Source of the DNA: Stomoxys calcitrans
Lineage: Eukaryota; Arthropoda; Insecta; Diptera; Muscidae
Assembly: GCF_963082655.1 (NCBI RefSeq)
Contig: NC_081553.1
Location: 186,122,752 to 186,186,751 of the forward strand
Length of the DNA: 64,000 bases
Reading direction: 5' to 3'
Both the position numbers and the translations under genes were made by a program. The notes under the pieces are model-generated. The model had not been told where the DNA came from, made no database searches, and worked only from the letters and a program-made list of their open reading frames with translations. Positions 1 to 21,499 of the stretch are shown here, piece by piece (position 1 is the stretch's first letter; each line of letters begins with the position of its first letter).

Positions 1-439
1 TTTTTTTGCATTTGCTTTCATTTTTGCAAAACAAATAAACAAAATGAAAAAGAGCCATATAAGCAACCAGACTTACTAGCTTATATAGAATAACAAACGA
101 AATAGATAAGATTAGGGTTGGTTTCGATTTTTTTCAGTTTATATTTTTGTTTGTGTATTTTTTTTCAATTCCATTCTCAGTTTCAGTTTTTTTTTGTTAT
201 CATTGGTTTTTTGCTCTTATATATTTTTTTTATATACAGATATGGCTCTATTATAATTTATTGGCCACTGTAATCGTAAGTGGCGACTATGTGGGGCATG
301 GGCGTATTGCCATTTTCATTTTCATGGGGGAAATGGGCTTAACAAATCTTTGTGAGATTCTTCTATATGCAAAGTGAAAAATTTTATTTAATTATAATTT
401 TATAACTTAATAAGTTTTATAAATAAATTTAAAAATATT

Positions 440-1360
440 CATATTTAGTTTTACGTTCACCACCCACTATAGATTTCTTTCTTGTACCTAAATGCCAAAT
501 TTCAGACCTATCTCCATCTGTAAATTAAGTACCAAATGATACATATTTTGGTACCACAGTGTATGAATTTTTAAGAGAATATTTGGTCATCCAACATATA
601 TTTACTAGTTGTACTTTCATGCCAAATTTCAGACCTCTAGCTCCTTCTGAACAGAGAGTACAAAATGGTACCAATTTTGTTACCAAAATGTACGAGTTTT
701 GAATAGATCATTTAGTCATTCATCATATATTTCTTAGTTGTACCTAAGTGCCACATTTCGGGCCTCTAGCTCCATCTATGACGAAAGTACAAATAGTACC
801 AATTTTGGTACCAAAATGTTTGAATTGTGAAAAAATCATTTATTCGCTCATCATATATTTCTAAGCTTTACCTTCATACCAAATTTTGGTCATCTTGCTA
901 CATCTGCACAGATGGTACCAAATGGTACCAAAAATCTACGATTTGTAAAAATATTGTAGTCACCCATCATATTTTTCCTACTTGTATCTACATGCTCAAT
1001 TTCAGACCTCCAGCTCCAGCTGAACAGAAAGTACCAAATGGTACCAAAACGTACGAATTTTGAATCGATCATTTAGTCACCCACCATATATTTCCTAGTT
1101 GTACCTAAATAGCAAATTTCAGACCTCTAGCTTCATCTGTAAAGAAAGTACCGAATGGTACCAATTGCGTTATTCAACGTACGTTTTCTCCCGTTACCAG
1201 TACCATTAAAGTAAAAAGTTTCAAAAAGTCTTATAGTCACCCAATTATGGTTGCCAAAGTGTACCTAAGTACCAAAATTCACAGCTCTAGCTTAATTAAC
1301 AAAGAAAGTACCAATGAGTACCAATTGCGGTACCAAACGTAGTATTTCTCGCACTTCCTA
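440..1360. repeat. Degenerate ~117-130-bp tandem repeat rich in GGTACC
   Basis: The phrase 'tagttgtacctaa...ccaaatttcagacctctagct' followed by paired GGTACCA boxes recurs at about 606, 735, 862, 979, 1096 and 1254. About seven copies are visible, increasingly divergent. It abuts the 5'-truncated DINE-like element at 1363. Confidence 0.75.
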
Positions 1361-1362
1361 AA

Positions 1363-2795
1363 ATCTAAGACGATCTAGCCATGACCGTCCGTCTGTCTTT
1401 TGAAATCACGCTACAATCTTTAAAAACAAATATATTGAGCTGAACTTCGCACAGAAACTTTTTTTGTCCATAAACAGGTTAAGTTCGAAGATGGGCTATA
1501 TCGGACTACATCTTGATAAAGCCGCCATATAAAACGATCCGACGAGTTAGAGTCTTAGGCCCATAAAAGCCACATTTATTATCCGATTTTGCTGAATTTT
1601 GGAACAGTGAGCTGTGTTAAGCCCGTCGATCCTTCTTTAATTCGGCCCCGATCGGTCCAGATTTGGATATATCTGACATATAGACCGATCTCTCTATCTA
1701 AGGTCTTGAGCCCATAAAAGACGCATTTATTGTCCGATTTTGCAAAATTTGGGACAGTAATTTGTGTTAGGTCCTTCGATATCCTTCTTTAGTTTGGCCG
1801 ACATCGGTCCAAATTTGGATATAGCCAGATTTGGAAGGTTTTGGGTCCATAAAAGCAGCATTTATTATCCGATGTCGCTGAAATTTGGGACAGTGGGTTA
1901 AGTTAGATCCCTCGACTTCTTTCTACAATATGGCTCAGATCGATCCAGATTTCGATATAGCTGTTATATAGATCGATCTCGCGATTTAAGGTCTTGGGCC
2001 CATAAAAGGCGCATTTATTGTCCGATTTCGCCTTAATTTGGGACAGTGAGCTGTGTTAAGTGTTTCAACATTCTTCTTCAATTTGGCCCAGATCGGTCTA
2101 CATTTGGATATAGCTGCCATATAGACCGATCTCTCGATTTAAGGTTTTGGGCCCATAAAAAGCGCATTTATTGTCCGATGTCGCTGAAATTTGGGACTGT
2201 GAGTTAAGTTAAGCTCTCGACATCTTTCTGCAATATGGCCCAGATCGGTTCAGATTTGGATATAGCTGCCATATAGACCGATCTCTCCATTTATGGTTTT
2301 GGCCTATAATAGGCGTATTTATTGTCCGATTTCACCGAAATTTGAGACAGTCAGTTGTGTTAGGCCCTTCGACATCCCTCTCCAATTTAGCCTAGATCGG
2401 TTCAGATTTGGACTTAGCTGCCATATAGACCGATCTCTCGATTTAGTGTATTGGCTCCATAAAAACCACATTTATAATCCGATTTCGCTGAAATTTGACA
2501 CAGTGACATGTTAGGTTTTTCGACATCCGTATCGTATATGGTTCAGATCGGTCTATATTTGGATATGGCTACCAAAGAGACCAATATTTTGTTCTACAAA
2601 ATTGAACAATGACTAGTACATATTAGACCACTCAATATCCGTGTAAAATTTGGTCCAAATCGGGCCATATTTCGTTATGGGGGCATAAATTATGCATTTT
2701 TCACCGGATTATGGCGAATGGTGGTTTACATATATACCCGAAGTGGTGGGTATCCAAAGTTGGGCCCGGCCGAACTAAACACCTTTTTACTTGTT
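1363..2795 (+). mobile_element. DINE-1/Helentron-like element, family A, 5'-truncated
   Basis: Begins inside the conserved core (AAATCTAAGACGATCTAGCCATG, GTCCGTCTGTC), continues with ~150-bp tandem units (GATATAGCTGCCATATAGACCGAT), and ends with the hairpin-forming terminus GGGCCCGGCCGAACT...TTTTTACTTGTT at 2795. Related copies are at 60120-61671 and 62650-64000. The family name rests on the shared core with Drosophila DINE-1 and on the structure. No transposase is encoded. Confidence 0.7.
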
Positions 2796-3060
2796 TTTTA
2801 GTTCTTTTTTTATTTTTTTTTTTAATTTTTTTTTTTAATTTTTCTTTTAATTTTTATTTTTTTTTTAATTTTTATTTTTTTTTTAATTTTTATTTTTTTT
2901 TTTAATTTTTATTTTTTTTTTAATTTTTATTTTTTTTTTAATTTTTATTTTTTTATTTGTTTTTTATTTTTTTTTATTTGTTTTTTATTTTTTTTTTATT
3001 TGTTTTTTATTTTTTTTTATTTTTTTTTATTTTTTTTTTATTTCTAAAATTTTTTATAAT
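2796..3060. repeat. T-rich simple repeat
   Basis: Runs of 5-10 T separated by AA or A (TTTTTTTTAATTTTTA type units of ~18 bp, then TTTTTATTTG units), starting directly after the 3' end of the DINE-like element. Confidence 0.85.
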
Positions 3061-4700
3061 TTTTAAAATAATTTTGAAACTAAATTCCCAATGTCGCTTT
3101 ACAGCCTCTCCCCCATATGATTTGCTTTCAACGCCCATGATTACTGATTGTGCCCAATGAAGCTTTTTTGTTGTTTTTGCAATCAGCATTTATAGCTTTT
3201 TGTAATAATTTATTTCTCCTTATATTATTTGTTTTATTGAACGTCTTCTAGGAGGGTCTACTATCATAGCGACTATGGCAGGCGGAACGTCTTGGTCTTA
3301 GGTATGGGGTTTAGCCAAACCATGCCAGTCAAAGCAAGCAACCATCTTTCTTTTTCATAGGTTCGCCTGTTTTTGTCTTGTTTTTATAATAGTACACCCA
3401 TCACTCTGGGGCTGTTGCTGGCAATTACAATTGACTTGTGATAGGCCGGTACCCGGTCGTTGTCACTATTTTTTTGTTTTTATTTTTTTTTTTTATTCTG
3501 GCTTTCCTCTTTTGATATTAGGCCTTTTTTCTACTTCTTGTTGTTGTTTTTTTTCTTAGTTTAAGTTTATTTTCATATTAAAGAGTAGTGTTGAGTTCAT
3601 TGTATTGCTTAGAATGTTGTACGCGGCGGCGGCGGTGGCAGTTTTCAACGAGTCTGCTGCCGCCTGGCTGACATAAAGACATAATCAATTGTTGGTCCGT
3701 GCCTTGTATGTGGTGTATACATTTATTTTGTTTACTTATTTATACTCTTTTTACTATAAAATGTAAAAAAAAGATCATTGTGTATGCAAATCCACATGCG
3801 TTTTTAGCAAGTACCCGTTGAATAAGATAAAAAAGAAGGCGGGCCATTAGTTGTGACGGAAAGTTTTCACAAGTATTGAAAATTCAAATAGATTTTATTT
3901 ATGTGCAAAAATTTGCAAAATTTTATGGCTGGATTTTGAAGGGCGTTCAATAACTTTTGCGTTTTGATTTGATTGTTGTTTTTTGTATTGAATATAAACA
4001 AAACTGGGCTATAGAAGAAACAATATAATTCAATTGCCCTTGTATGCCTCAATTGAAGAAAGTTTGTTTTCCCAGCTGTCATTGACAACTCAAAACTCAT
4101 GCATACGAATATGGCTATCCTATAACAAAGCGAGATCTCTTTCAGACTCAGAGAAATGCTATCTAATCATCAGTTCTTAACAGACAAATAGTCTCCGACT
4201 TACCAAATTATGAAACAAAATATTAAGCATTCAAACTGTGAATATGGTCGTAGAGACACTGATGATGCAGAATCGAATAGACCTTTCATTTACAAATGGA
4301 AAAGCCAGAAATTTTTAAAATATTCTCAAAATCGCGTTAAGTTCCTTTAACATGGATCGCATTAGTCAAATTTTTTGCACAATTTCGTTGTAAGAGGAGA
4401 AACATAAAAAGAACTACAAATGATTTTTTTACCTAGAGAAGTACTGCCTTCTGTAGTTGCTCAAGAAGTAAAATCGAAATCGGATCGGTTATTATGGGAG
4501 CTATATAAGATAATCAAGTTAATAGTAGTCACTGTTGTTGAAAGTCAAAACAAAACTCAGCATGCTAAAGTGGATACGCATGGGGCCCTCTTGAGGCTGA
4601 ATAAGTCATATGGGAGCTATATCAGTTTATTACCCGAGTTGGACCCAATGTGTCAGAAGTAATAGTGTAAAATTCTAATAAATTGAATAAGAAATACCTG
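3061..4700. other. Non-repetitive intronic or 5'-flank DNA of Lk6
   Basis: No open frame with coding character. A more GC-rich patch at 3600-3710 (GCGGCGGCGGCGG, then CTGCTGCCGCCTGGCTGACATAAAGACATAATCAATTG spanning 3651-3690) looks unlike the repeats and could be conserved non-coding sequence. That is only an impression. Confidence 0.4.
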
Positions 4701-4704
4701 CTTG

Positions 4705-5090
4705 GGAGTTCAACAATGCACGCGGTTTATATGGAAGTTACTAGCCGAAACGGACCCGCTCCGCTGCGCCTTCTTTAACTCTAATATCTTTTTAGGGTGG
4801 GCATACTTCGCCCTGAATGCGGATATCGAATTTGTGCCATTGTAGCCTATGACGCTGAACGCGTTCGAATCCTGCCGAGAACATCGAACCAAGCGGTGTT
4901 TATCCCCTCTTAATGTTGCCAGGTACTTGAATCCAAATTTTAATACCATACTCGTGTTCTGGTCTCCAATACCTTTCATTTGATGCCCTTATTGTGCCCA
5001 TCGGACCACTTTCGGATATCGATGGCGTTGTTGGGGTAAAGGGGAGGGTCCGCCTCCACCCGATATCTAAAAATTAAGAAAAATTAATTT
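4705..5090 (-). repeat. Interspersed repeat fragment, partly tRNA-SINE-like
   Basis: On the - strand it includes GAAGGCGCAGCGGAGCGGG (also found at 55768) and on the + strand a tRNA-like stretch GCCTATGACGCTGAACGCGTTCGAATCCTGCCGAG (4845-4879) that matches the head of the SINE at 29375. It appears composite and is degenerate. Confidence 0.5.
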
Positions 5091-5099
5091 TAAGAAAAT

Positions 5100-6236
5100 C
5101 GATTCAGGCAAATATCATGTAGTCATAATGGATCTAATGGCGTTTTTGAGGGGTGGCATGATCCCCTAGGTGTTTAGTTATGATTTTGAACAACTGTTCT
5201 AAGCATGGTTGAATTCGGTTCATAACCTGATATAGCTGCCATACAAATCGATCCTGAATCTTGACTTCTTGAGCCTCTAGAGGGCGCAATTCCTTTTGCC
5301 TGAGGTGTTTGGTTATGATTTCCAACAACTGTGCCTAATATGGTTTAAATCGGTTCATAACTAATATAGCTGCCATATAAACCGATCTGGGATGTTTTGA
5401 ATTCTTGAACCATTAGAGGGCGCAATTCTAATCCGAGTTGGCTGAAATTTTGCATGACATGTTTTGTTATGACTTCCAACAATTGTGCGTAATATGGTTC
5501 AAATCGGTTCATAACCTAATATAGCTGCCATATAAACCGGTCTGGGATATTGAATTCTTGAGCCTCTAGATGGCGCAATTTTTATCCTATTTGGCTGAAA
5601 TTTCGCATGAGGTGTTTAGTTATGGCTTACAACAACTGTGCAAAGTATGGTTCAAAATGATACATAACCTGATATAGCTATCATATAAATCGATCTGGGA
5701 TCTTGACTTCTTGAGCCTCTAGAGGGCGCAATTATTATCCGATTTGGCTGAAATTTTGCATGACATATTTTATTATGACTTTCAACAACTGTACCAAGTA
5801 TGGTTCAAATCGGTTCATAACCTAATATAGCTGCCATATAAACCGATCTGGGATCTTGACTTCTTGAGCCTCTAGAGGGCGCAATTGTTATCCAATTTGG
5901 CTAAAATTTTGTACAACGGCTTCTCTCATGACCTTCAACATACGTATCAAATATGGTCTCAATCGTCTATAGTTTGATATAGCTCCCCTATTAACCGATC
6001 TCCCTATTTTACATATTGAGCCCCTAAAGAGCGCAACTTTTATTCGACCTGGCTGAAATTTTACACAATGACTTCTGCTATGGTCTCCAAAATTCAATTC
6101 AATTATCATAGCAATTCTTTTCTCGATCCTTTGTTTGTCTAAAAAGAGATACCTGGGAAACAATTCGACAAATGCGATCCATGGTGGAGAGTATATACGA
6201 TTCTGCTCGGCTGAACTTAGCACGGTTTTAGTTGTT
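5100..6236 (+). mobile_element. DINE-like element, family B, 5'-truncated
   Basis: Tandem ~150-bp units with CCTCTAGAGGGCGCAATT, ATAGCTGCCATATAAACCGATC and GGCTGAAATTTTGCA. It ends GATCCATGGTGGAGAGTATA...CTCGGCTGAACTTAGCACGG...GTTGTT, the diverged 3' end of family B. The 5' core with GTCY is missing. Confidence 0.7.
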
Positions 6237-6284
6237 TATTCTGTAATACTAAATATTTGCTATAAATTAATAAGAAATTTTATT

Positions 6285-6340
6285 TTTAAAAATTTTGCCC
6301 CTGTTCCTTAATGTAATATTCGTGGCAAATTTGCAATGTT
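6285..6340 (+). repeat. SINE 3'-tail fragment
   Basis: 'TTTGCCCCTGTTCCTTAATG...GGCAAATTTGCAA' matches the tail of the SINE at 29375-29700. Confidence 0.5.
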
Positions 6341-7054
6341 TTTTACTTTCCTGCTTTAGATGCTCAAAGTTGCTTATTCATTATTATTCTATTTAATTAA
6401 GAAGAGAAGAACAAACAAAAACAAAAATACAGTAATTTTTTCTGAATGCGCAGTTAAACGCGCATTTAATTTACTTAATTTTTTTTTTGTTTACCGAACA
6501 AAAACAGAATTTACAAAACAAAAAGAGATGAAACCATATAGAACAAACAAAAGCTACATATCAACAACGTATGAACTTTTACAATGGCTTATAATATTTC
6601 TTTTAAATAGATGCTTTTTTTTTATTATCAATGCGTATAAAAAACGCATTGCCTTGCCATAGCAAAACAAAATATTTTTAGAAATGTATAAAATGATATG
6701 GTCGTATGTATATATGGTGGTGATGAAGGCAATAAGCACAAACTGCTAATGGATCAGCCAGCTATACACTTCAATAATAACTAAGAGCTACAATAAGTAG
6801 GAAGTCTTGGTTTTTTTTTCATATATAAATAGAATTGACCCTCATTCTCTACTTTTATGGACTTCAATAAAGAGTTTAAGCTTTCACTTTAAAATTAATT
6901 AAGTTTTTAATTGTCAATTATATCGTAACAGATATATGGGGTAATTAGAAATAAGTGTTGAATTTGAGGAATTTTTGGGTCAAGGACCGTTTTTTTATAA
7001 CTAAATTATAATAAATTGGGGAAAAAAACAGTTCTAATAAGTTAAAGCAAAAAA
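6341..7054. other. AT-rich intronic or flanking DNA, nothing recognised
   Basis: Short open frames only, with no protein signature, tRNA or repeat family that I recognise. Confidence 0.5.
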
Positions 7055-9720
7055 AATTCAGCTGCGACGAATCTTTTATACCCTTCACCATGGATCCCAT
7101 ATGAAAAGTTCTTTGGATAACGTTCCCAAATATGGAAGCTATATCAGGTTATGGACCGATTGGACCATACATCGCCCGCAGGTTGGAAGTCGAAACAGAA
7201 AACTACGGGAAAAATTTCATCCAAATCGCATATTAATAGCGCCCTCTAGAGCCAAAAAAAAACCACATCGGAAGATTGGCTATGTGAGGTTGAAAACGAT
7301 TTCAACCATACTTGGTAGGAATATTGGAAGTCATAACAAAACATCACCAGCAAAATTTCAGCCAAATCGGATAATGAGTACGCCATCTAGAGGCTCAAGA
7401 AGTAACATCGGGCGATCGGTTTATATGGGAGCTATATGAGGTTATAAACCGATTTGGCCATTTTTAAGGACGAATGTTAGAAGTCACAACAAAACACCAA
7501 GAACTAATTTTCAGCTTCAGCCATGAGCAAAAATGCTGCCAAATAGGCTAATAATTGCGCCCTCTAGAGACTAAAAAAAACGAAACGGGAGATCTATTTG
7601 TATGGGAGCTATATCAAGATATGCACCGATTTGTACCATACTTGGCTCGGATGTTGAAAGTCATAACCAAACAGCAAGTAACCTAACCTGTTACTTGCGC
7701 CTTCTGGAGGGTTAAGAAGCCAAATCGTCAGACCGATTTATATGGAAGCTATATCAGGTTATAGACAGATTTGGCCTATTTCAATCACGCATGTTAGAAG
7801 ACATAAGAAAAAAACGAAAGCAAAGTTTCGCACAAAATGTGCCTTCCATAGGCTAAAATGGTCAAATTGGCCGATCGGTTTATCTAGAAGCTATATCGGT
7901 TTATAACCCATACTTGGCACTGATGATGTAAGTCATAACAAAACACCTCGTCCAAAATTTCAGTCAAATTGCGCAGTCTAGAGGCTCAAGAAGCATTATC
8001 CGGAGATCGGTTTATATGGAAGCTATATCAGGTTATAGACCGATTTGGCCCATTTTAACCATGAATGCTAGAAGTCATAGAAAACATCAAAAATATAATT
8101 TCACAATTGGTTAATCATTGCGCCCTCTAGAGGCTAAAAAAACGCAAAATTGGGAGATTGGTTTATATATAAGCTATATTAGGTTATAGACCCATTTTGG
8201 ACACGAATATTGAAGGTCTTAAAAAAAACACCAAGGTGGATAATTTAGCCGAATCGATTCATAATTGAGCCCTCTAGAGACTCATGAAGCCAAATCGAGA
8301 CTATATGGAAGCTATATTAGGTATATCTGCCCGCATCGAGAGGCATTGCCGCAGATTCTGCAGAAATCCTCATCCTTCCTTGTCAGCGACATGACGATGC
8401 AGTGGTCGGTCAGGACTCTCACCACCAATCCGAAGTTACGCTTCCCCACCTCAAGAATAATCGGCTTCCTCATTCAAGAGAACTTTTACCACAGGGTCTT
8501 GCTAACCCTGCTGCCCACAACGCCAGCCCATGTCAAGTCTGCGCATCTACCATCCCTAAAAGCCAATATAGAGGTGGTAATCATCGGCATCCTATTCCCA
8601 GAGTCATCCGCGATTCAAATCTGGCTAGCCCGTCAGCCGCTTCCCCACATCAAGGACAATCGACGTTCTCTTTCCTGAGAACTTTGGCCGCAGAACCTTG
8701 GCAACCCTTCAGTCCCTTCCACCATCCCAAACGGCCAACACAGAGGAGGTTTACCAAAACCAAACGTGGTCAGCCTCTTCAGCGCCGCCTGATTGTCCAT
8801 ATAAATTGTGACAGTCTGAGAGGGCCGACTCTCTTTTATTCAGGATCGCATCAAAGGCCCGGAGGATCGCAAAAACTCAGCCTGAAGACACTCCGCCAGA
8901 CACCTGCATTTGTCTAGAAGTCTATGGGATTCCATAATGCCTACGAATTCAATAAAACCTTCTGGCCCAGTGCCCCCATCAAGCTTTGACCCATCCGTGT
9001 AAACGGGTACCTATGAGGGCCGGACGCCCCAGTCCAAAGCTGCCTTTCCGGGAAGACAACCTCCGCCTTCGCTGTTATATTGTTGTTGTTGTAGCCACAC
9101 TTCCTTAGCGCGTCTTTAAGGATATCCGTGATAGTAGAGAGAAAGCGAGCACAAATCAAAATGACGACGTCATCGGCGTAGGCAACCACTATCACACTTT
9201 CCTCGTCGAAGGATCTGAGAATTCCATTGATAATCATGGTACACAAGAGAGGGAACACACTCCCTGTTATTAATTTTCCTCGCCGAGCCCTCGGCCGCTG
9301 ATGCATTGATAATTCTGCCCTTATGCATAACGTCAATCCAATTCTCAGAAGAGTGGGGCTTCCCTATATACCAAAGAACGACGAATGAACCCTAACTTCA
9401 CTTTATTTAAAACCCCTTCTATATCCAAGAGGACCGGCAAAGTTAAGTCGCTTGTTCCCAAGATCCTCTCTATGTAACCCACCACGTCGTGACGAGTGCT
9501 ATCAAATGGCCAACCCTTGGTGTAGACATACTGGTAGCTGTTTAACAACAATGGGTCAAGAAGATCCCTGATGTACGCATCCAACAGTCCCTCAATCTCT
9601 TCGATTTAAATGAGAACTATGTCAGGTTATGCAACAATCCACACCATTTGCATTAAACAACCCAGCAAGCACATTTTTTATCCAATTTGGTTGAAATTTC
9701 CCAATTTGTGTTCTTTTCCA
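7055..9720 (-). mobile_element. DINE-like family B fragment, interrupted by a retrotransposon
   Basis: Reverse-oriented family-B units from a degenerate end (TATACCCTTCACCATGGATCC at 7078) to about 8325, then resuming at ~9610 (GAACTATGTCAGGTTATGC...ATCCAATTTGGTTGAAATTTC). The gap is the non-LTR fragment below. Divergent, with no core or 5' end recognised. Confidence 0.6.
8326..9605 (-). pseudogene. Dead non-LTR retrotransposon fragment (reverse transcriptase)
   Basis: On the - strand, translated blocks show reverse-transcriptase motifs: LPVLLDIEGVLNKV (finger/palm D-x-E), a degenerate RGxPQGGxxSPLL block (RGKLITGSVFPLL) and the catalytic YADDVVIL at about 9168-9185. The blocks lie in different frames (break near 9340) and there is no full ORF. 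The style fits the jockey/R1 group of insect LINEs. Sequence 8326-8940 is its likely 3' continuation, with several stops. Confidence 0.8.
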
Positions 9721-10147
9721 ATACCTAGTGAAACTGATTGCAGTCCGCCAACTTTGAATATGGTTTGGCCACGTTTCCACTGTTTTACATATGTGTTGTT
9801 TGTTTTTCCGTCTCTTCGAGGGGGGCAGCCAGGAGTAGTAGCATGCCTTTGTGTGATTCTTTATTTATGATACCCGCAGAAGTGGAAAGCGTGCCAATGT
9901 TTCCGATTTTAATTTGAGATGAGTGGGCGGGCCAATGGCTGCTTAGGGGGCGCTTGATGATGATTTCGCATATCATTCTTTGTTGTTTTTGTTATTTAGC
10001 TCTGAGACGCAAAAAGAAAAGAAAACCGCGTAGCATTTTGTCAACATGATAAATGATTTTTTCTAACTCATTAAACAAATAACTAATTTTAAAACCCTAA
10101 CTAAATGTTGATACATACATAAACAATCTTATCTTTTATTATTCCAG
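9721..10147. other. Intron or flank before first visible Lk6 exon
   Basis: No repeat recognised from 9770 to 10147. A GC-rich patch at 9800-9970 (GAGGGGGGCAGCCAGG ... GGGGGCGCTTGATGATG) may be conserved non-coding DNA. A polypyrimidine-poor acceptor ends at 10147. Confidence 0.4.
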
Positions 10148-18848
<8,701 letters not shown>

Positions 18849-19484
18849 CCTTTACAACTGCTTGAGCTTAATGATGAGGTTATTGGCACAGAGAGCCAAA
18901 GACGACGACGACGTGGATGAGAAGTAGCACGAGCAGCAGCAGCAGCTGTGAGAGGAGTAACACGATGTTGGTAGCAGGAGTAGCACTTAGGAGTATGTCT
19001 ATGTCTTCGATATGAAGTAAACGAAGATCATAATGATGTTTACTACTACGAAAAGAAAGTGATTTTTTCTTCAAAACAATTTCCTTTAACAACAACAAAA
19101 AAAACAACAACAATTTCCGCCATATATTTTTCTACTATTTTTTTTACCACACACACACACACATATTATAATTTTGTTTGAAAAATTCTTTATTATACAT
19201 ATTCTTATATATATACATATTTATTTAAAAATCTTGATGAAAGATAATGAAGATGAAGAGAAGAGAAGAAGGAGTTTAAGCTTTAACTACGACTACTTAC
19301 AACAACATGAAGAAAAAAAGCTAAAAGTCACACAACAACAACAACAACCTACAATCAATTGAAGAAGAAAAGCTCTTGTTTTAAAAAGCTTTAAAGAAAA
19401 CGAATTATAATATGATGTTTCTATTGTTTAGAAAATTACAAAAGAAAATTTCAAAAAAAAAAAAACAAAATTATGTCGAATAAA
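18849..19484 (+). other. Lk6: Probable Lk6 3' UTR with candidate polyadenylation signal
   Basis: Follows the Lk6 stop. It contains CAG/ACG/AAC repeat tracts, a short (CA)n at 19147-19163 and an AATAAA at 19479-19484. The extent is an estimate, since AT-rich sequence continues to about 20040 with no other clear signal. The exact cleavage site cannot be seen. Confidence 0.45.
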
Positions 19485-20049
19485 AAAAAAAATGTTGCAA
19501 AAAAGAATTACCCGTTAATTCTTTGTATTGCCAACAACAAAAAAAGAACAACCAACAAAAACCAAAAAAATTGTTTTGTTTTTATTTTCCATCATAATTC
19601 ATCAATTCTCTCTCATATGGTTGCAAAAAAAAGACAAAAAAAACTTTATTAAATCTTAAGAGATGGTTGAATTCAATCAATTGTTCTCCCTTAACTCCTA
19701 TTTAGTTGCCGCCTTCTTCTTGTAACATTAATGAGACTTTGCTAATCTTTACAAAAAGAAAATCTTTTCGATTGGTTTCTAAAATTTGCAGGCCAAATTG
19801 CTCTCTGAAAATGACAAATTGTCCAATTATTTAATATTTAATACATTTCGTAAGAGTAAGTCCTTAAGTTTACAAAATTTTAATTTTTGAGGTGTTTATT
19901 TGTTTGTTTTTAGTTCATAGATGACAAATTGCCATTATGTAAAAAACATAGCTTTAAAAAGTTATCGATATCGATAATCGGGATATGAATAACGGAATAT
20001 GAATAACTTAAATACGTCAAATTGTTGACAATAACAACTAATGGCCACT

Positions 20050-20395
20050 TAACATGGTACATCATGATATGTGGTCATTTTAATAGTATTGGTGAAAATA
20101 AGGGTGTATGCGTCACATAACCATCTGTCATGGCTGAAAAATGAAAATCATTTGATTTTTTCGATGATTGACATTTACACAGAAATGTGTAATCATTACT
20201 TGACAGGTATTGAATAACACATTCTTTTTAAAATAAAGTTAAAAATAGAGAAGGAAAGTACGAAAAATTAAATAAATTCAAAGAAACGAAAGAAATGATA
20301 TACCGGTTTCGGCAAAAGCTGTAATCGACACGTAAACACGATGAGTACGGTCATGATGTGCCGTATAAACTGCCTATAAGGAGTAGATCGTAAAA
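20050..20395. repeat. Unnamed dispersed repeat, copy 1
   Basis: About 350 bp matching 28960-29310 in order (GTGTATGCGTCACAT, CCATCTGTCATGGCTGAAAAAT, AGAAATGTGTAATCATTA, TTTCGGCAAAAGCTGTAATC, CGATGAGTACG). No protein or terminal repeats seen. Confidence 0.65.
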
Positions 20396-20446
20396 AGAGA
20401 GATTAAAATAGAAGACACATGTATCATACAGCTGGCAAACTATCGA

Positions 20447-20520
20447 CAGCTGATTTCATGAAGGGAAAATAGATGATTGAGCACTTAAATCCGTATGTAA
20501 GGAGCAGTGTAAACGGGGTT
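20447..20520. repeat. Foldback MITE family 1, half copy
   Basis: CAGCTGATTTCATGAAGGGAAAATAGATGAT...GGAGCAGTGTAAACGGGGTT matches the right half of the copies at 25226 and 27579. Confidence 0.6.
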
Positions 20521-20734
20521 TTGTTTTTTCATCATTTATATTCCTAACGAAAATGAGAAGTAAAAATCAGAAGATCGAAATTTAATAGTCAGTTGAAAGT
20601 CATGAGAGAAATCATAGTAAAAAATTTTAGCCCAATCGGACGCCCTCTCTAGGCGCAATTTATTCTATAGGATACATTCAGTGTCGAATCACTTATTTTT
20701 GTTCAATTTTGAAAAAGAAATGGAACTGTCCCGA

Positions 20735-20815
20735 GAGTATTGATAGGAAAATTATCCATCGATATTCAGACAAAAAATAAAATATCGATAGTGCCATCGA
20801 TATTTTGCGAGCTCT
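20735..20815. repeat. Short CGATA-rich dispersed repeat
   Basis: AATTATCCATCGATATTCAGAC...AAAATATCGATAGTGCCATCGATATTTTGCGAGCTCT. Similar in order to 22600-22695, and to 31385-31465 inverted. Confidence 0.6.
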
Positions 20816-21499
20816 ACTCTAATGTATCGTCGTTTGAAAAGTTTGCCAAATTATACTTGCTTTTTCTAGTTGGTGCCAAGTTCCTCCTGAACACTTCAAT
20901 TTATGTCTATAGTGCCAAAGACTAAAATATTTTTCATCAAAATTTACTAAGTAAGAAAATTTTGAAAAATCGAAATTAAATTTTTTTTTGCTTTTCCAAT
21001 TGGAGCATGAAATAGCATGAATATATTTTTTTGACGCATGATGTAAAAGGATGAAATGTAGAACACATCAAATTTCACCATAAGTCTCAAAATAAACTGT
21101 ATATCTAGATATGTAAACATTTTAAGAAAATTACAGTTTACATTTGTATAAACCATATGCAAATTTTCATTGACATCCTTATCTGTTATTTTGGCATATT
21201 TCAAACTGTGCCCAAAAGGCTGTTCATCCTTTTTCTTTTTCATCTTCTCCGTACCTTGCTGGTCCGTGCCGTGATTGAAGAGAACCCCAGACCCTGGTTC
21301 TATTTGCCTAAACGCGTTTAGCTTTAATTTTGAGCATCGCGTTGCAAAAATGCAACTTTTCACACAAATTCCACAAAAAAAATGCGGAAAAGTTAAAAAA
21401 TTTTAAAATTTCACCCTTGAAACCGAGCGTCATTCGGTGTTGCCACACTGGCAAGCCGTCATTTCTTTGTGATCAGACCACCACCCTATAATACTCATC

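Noticed and set aside
2711..2905. Phe-rich open frame
   Set aside because: Created by the T-rich simple repeat after a transposon end.
8402..8917. 171-codon proline-rich open frame on the + strand
   Set aside because: It overlaps the antisense of the dead retrotransposon, matches no family I know, and has no exon signals.
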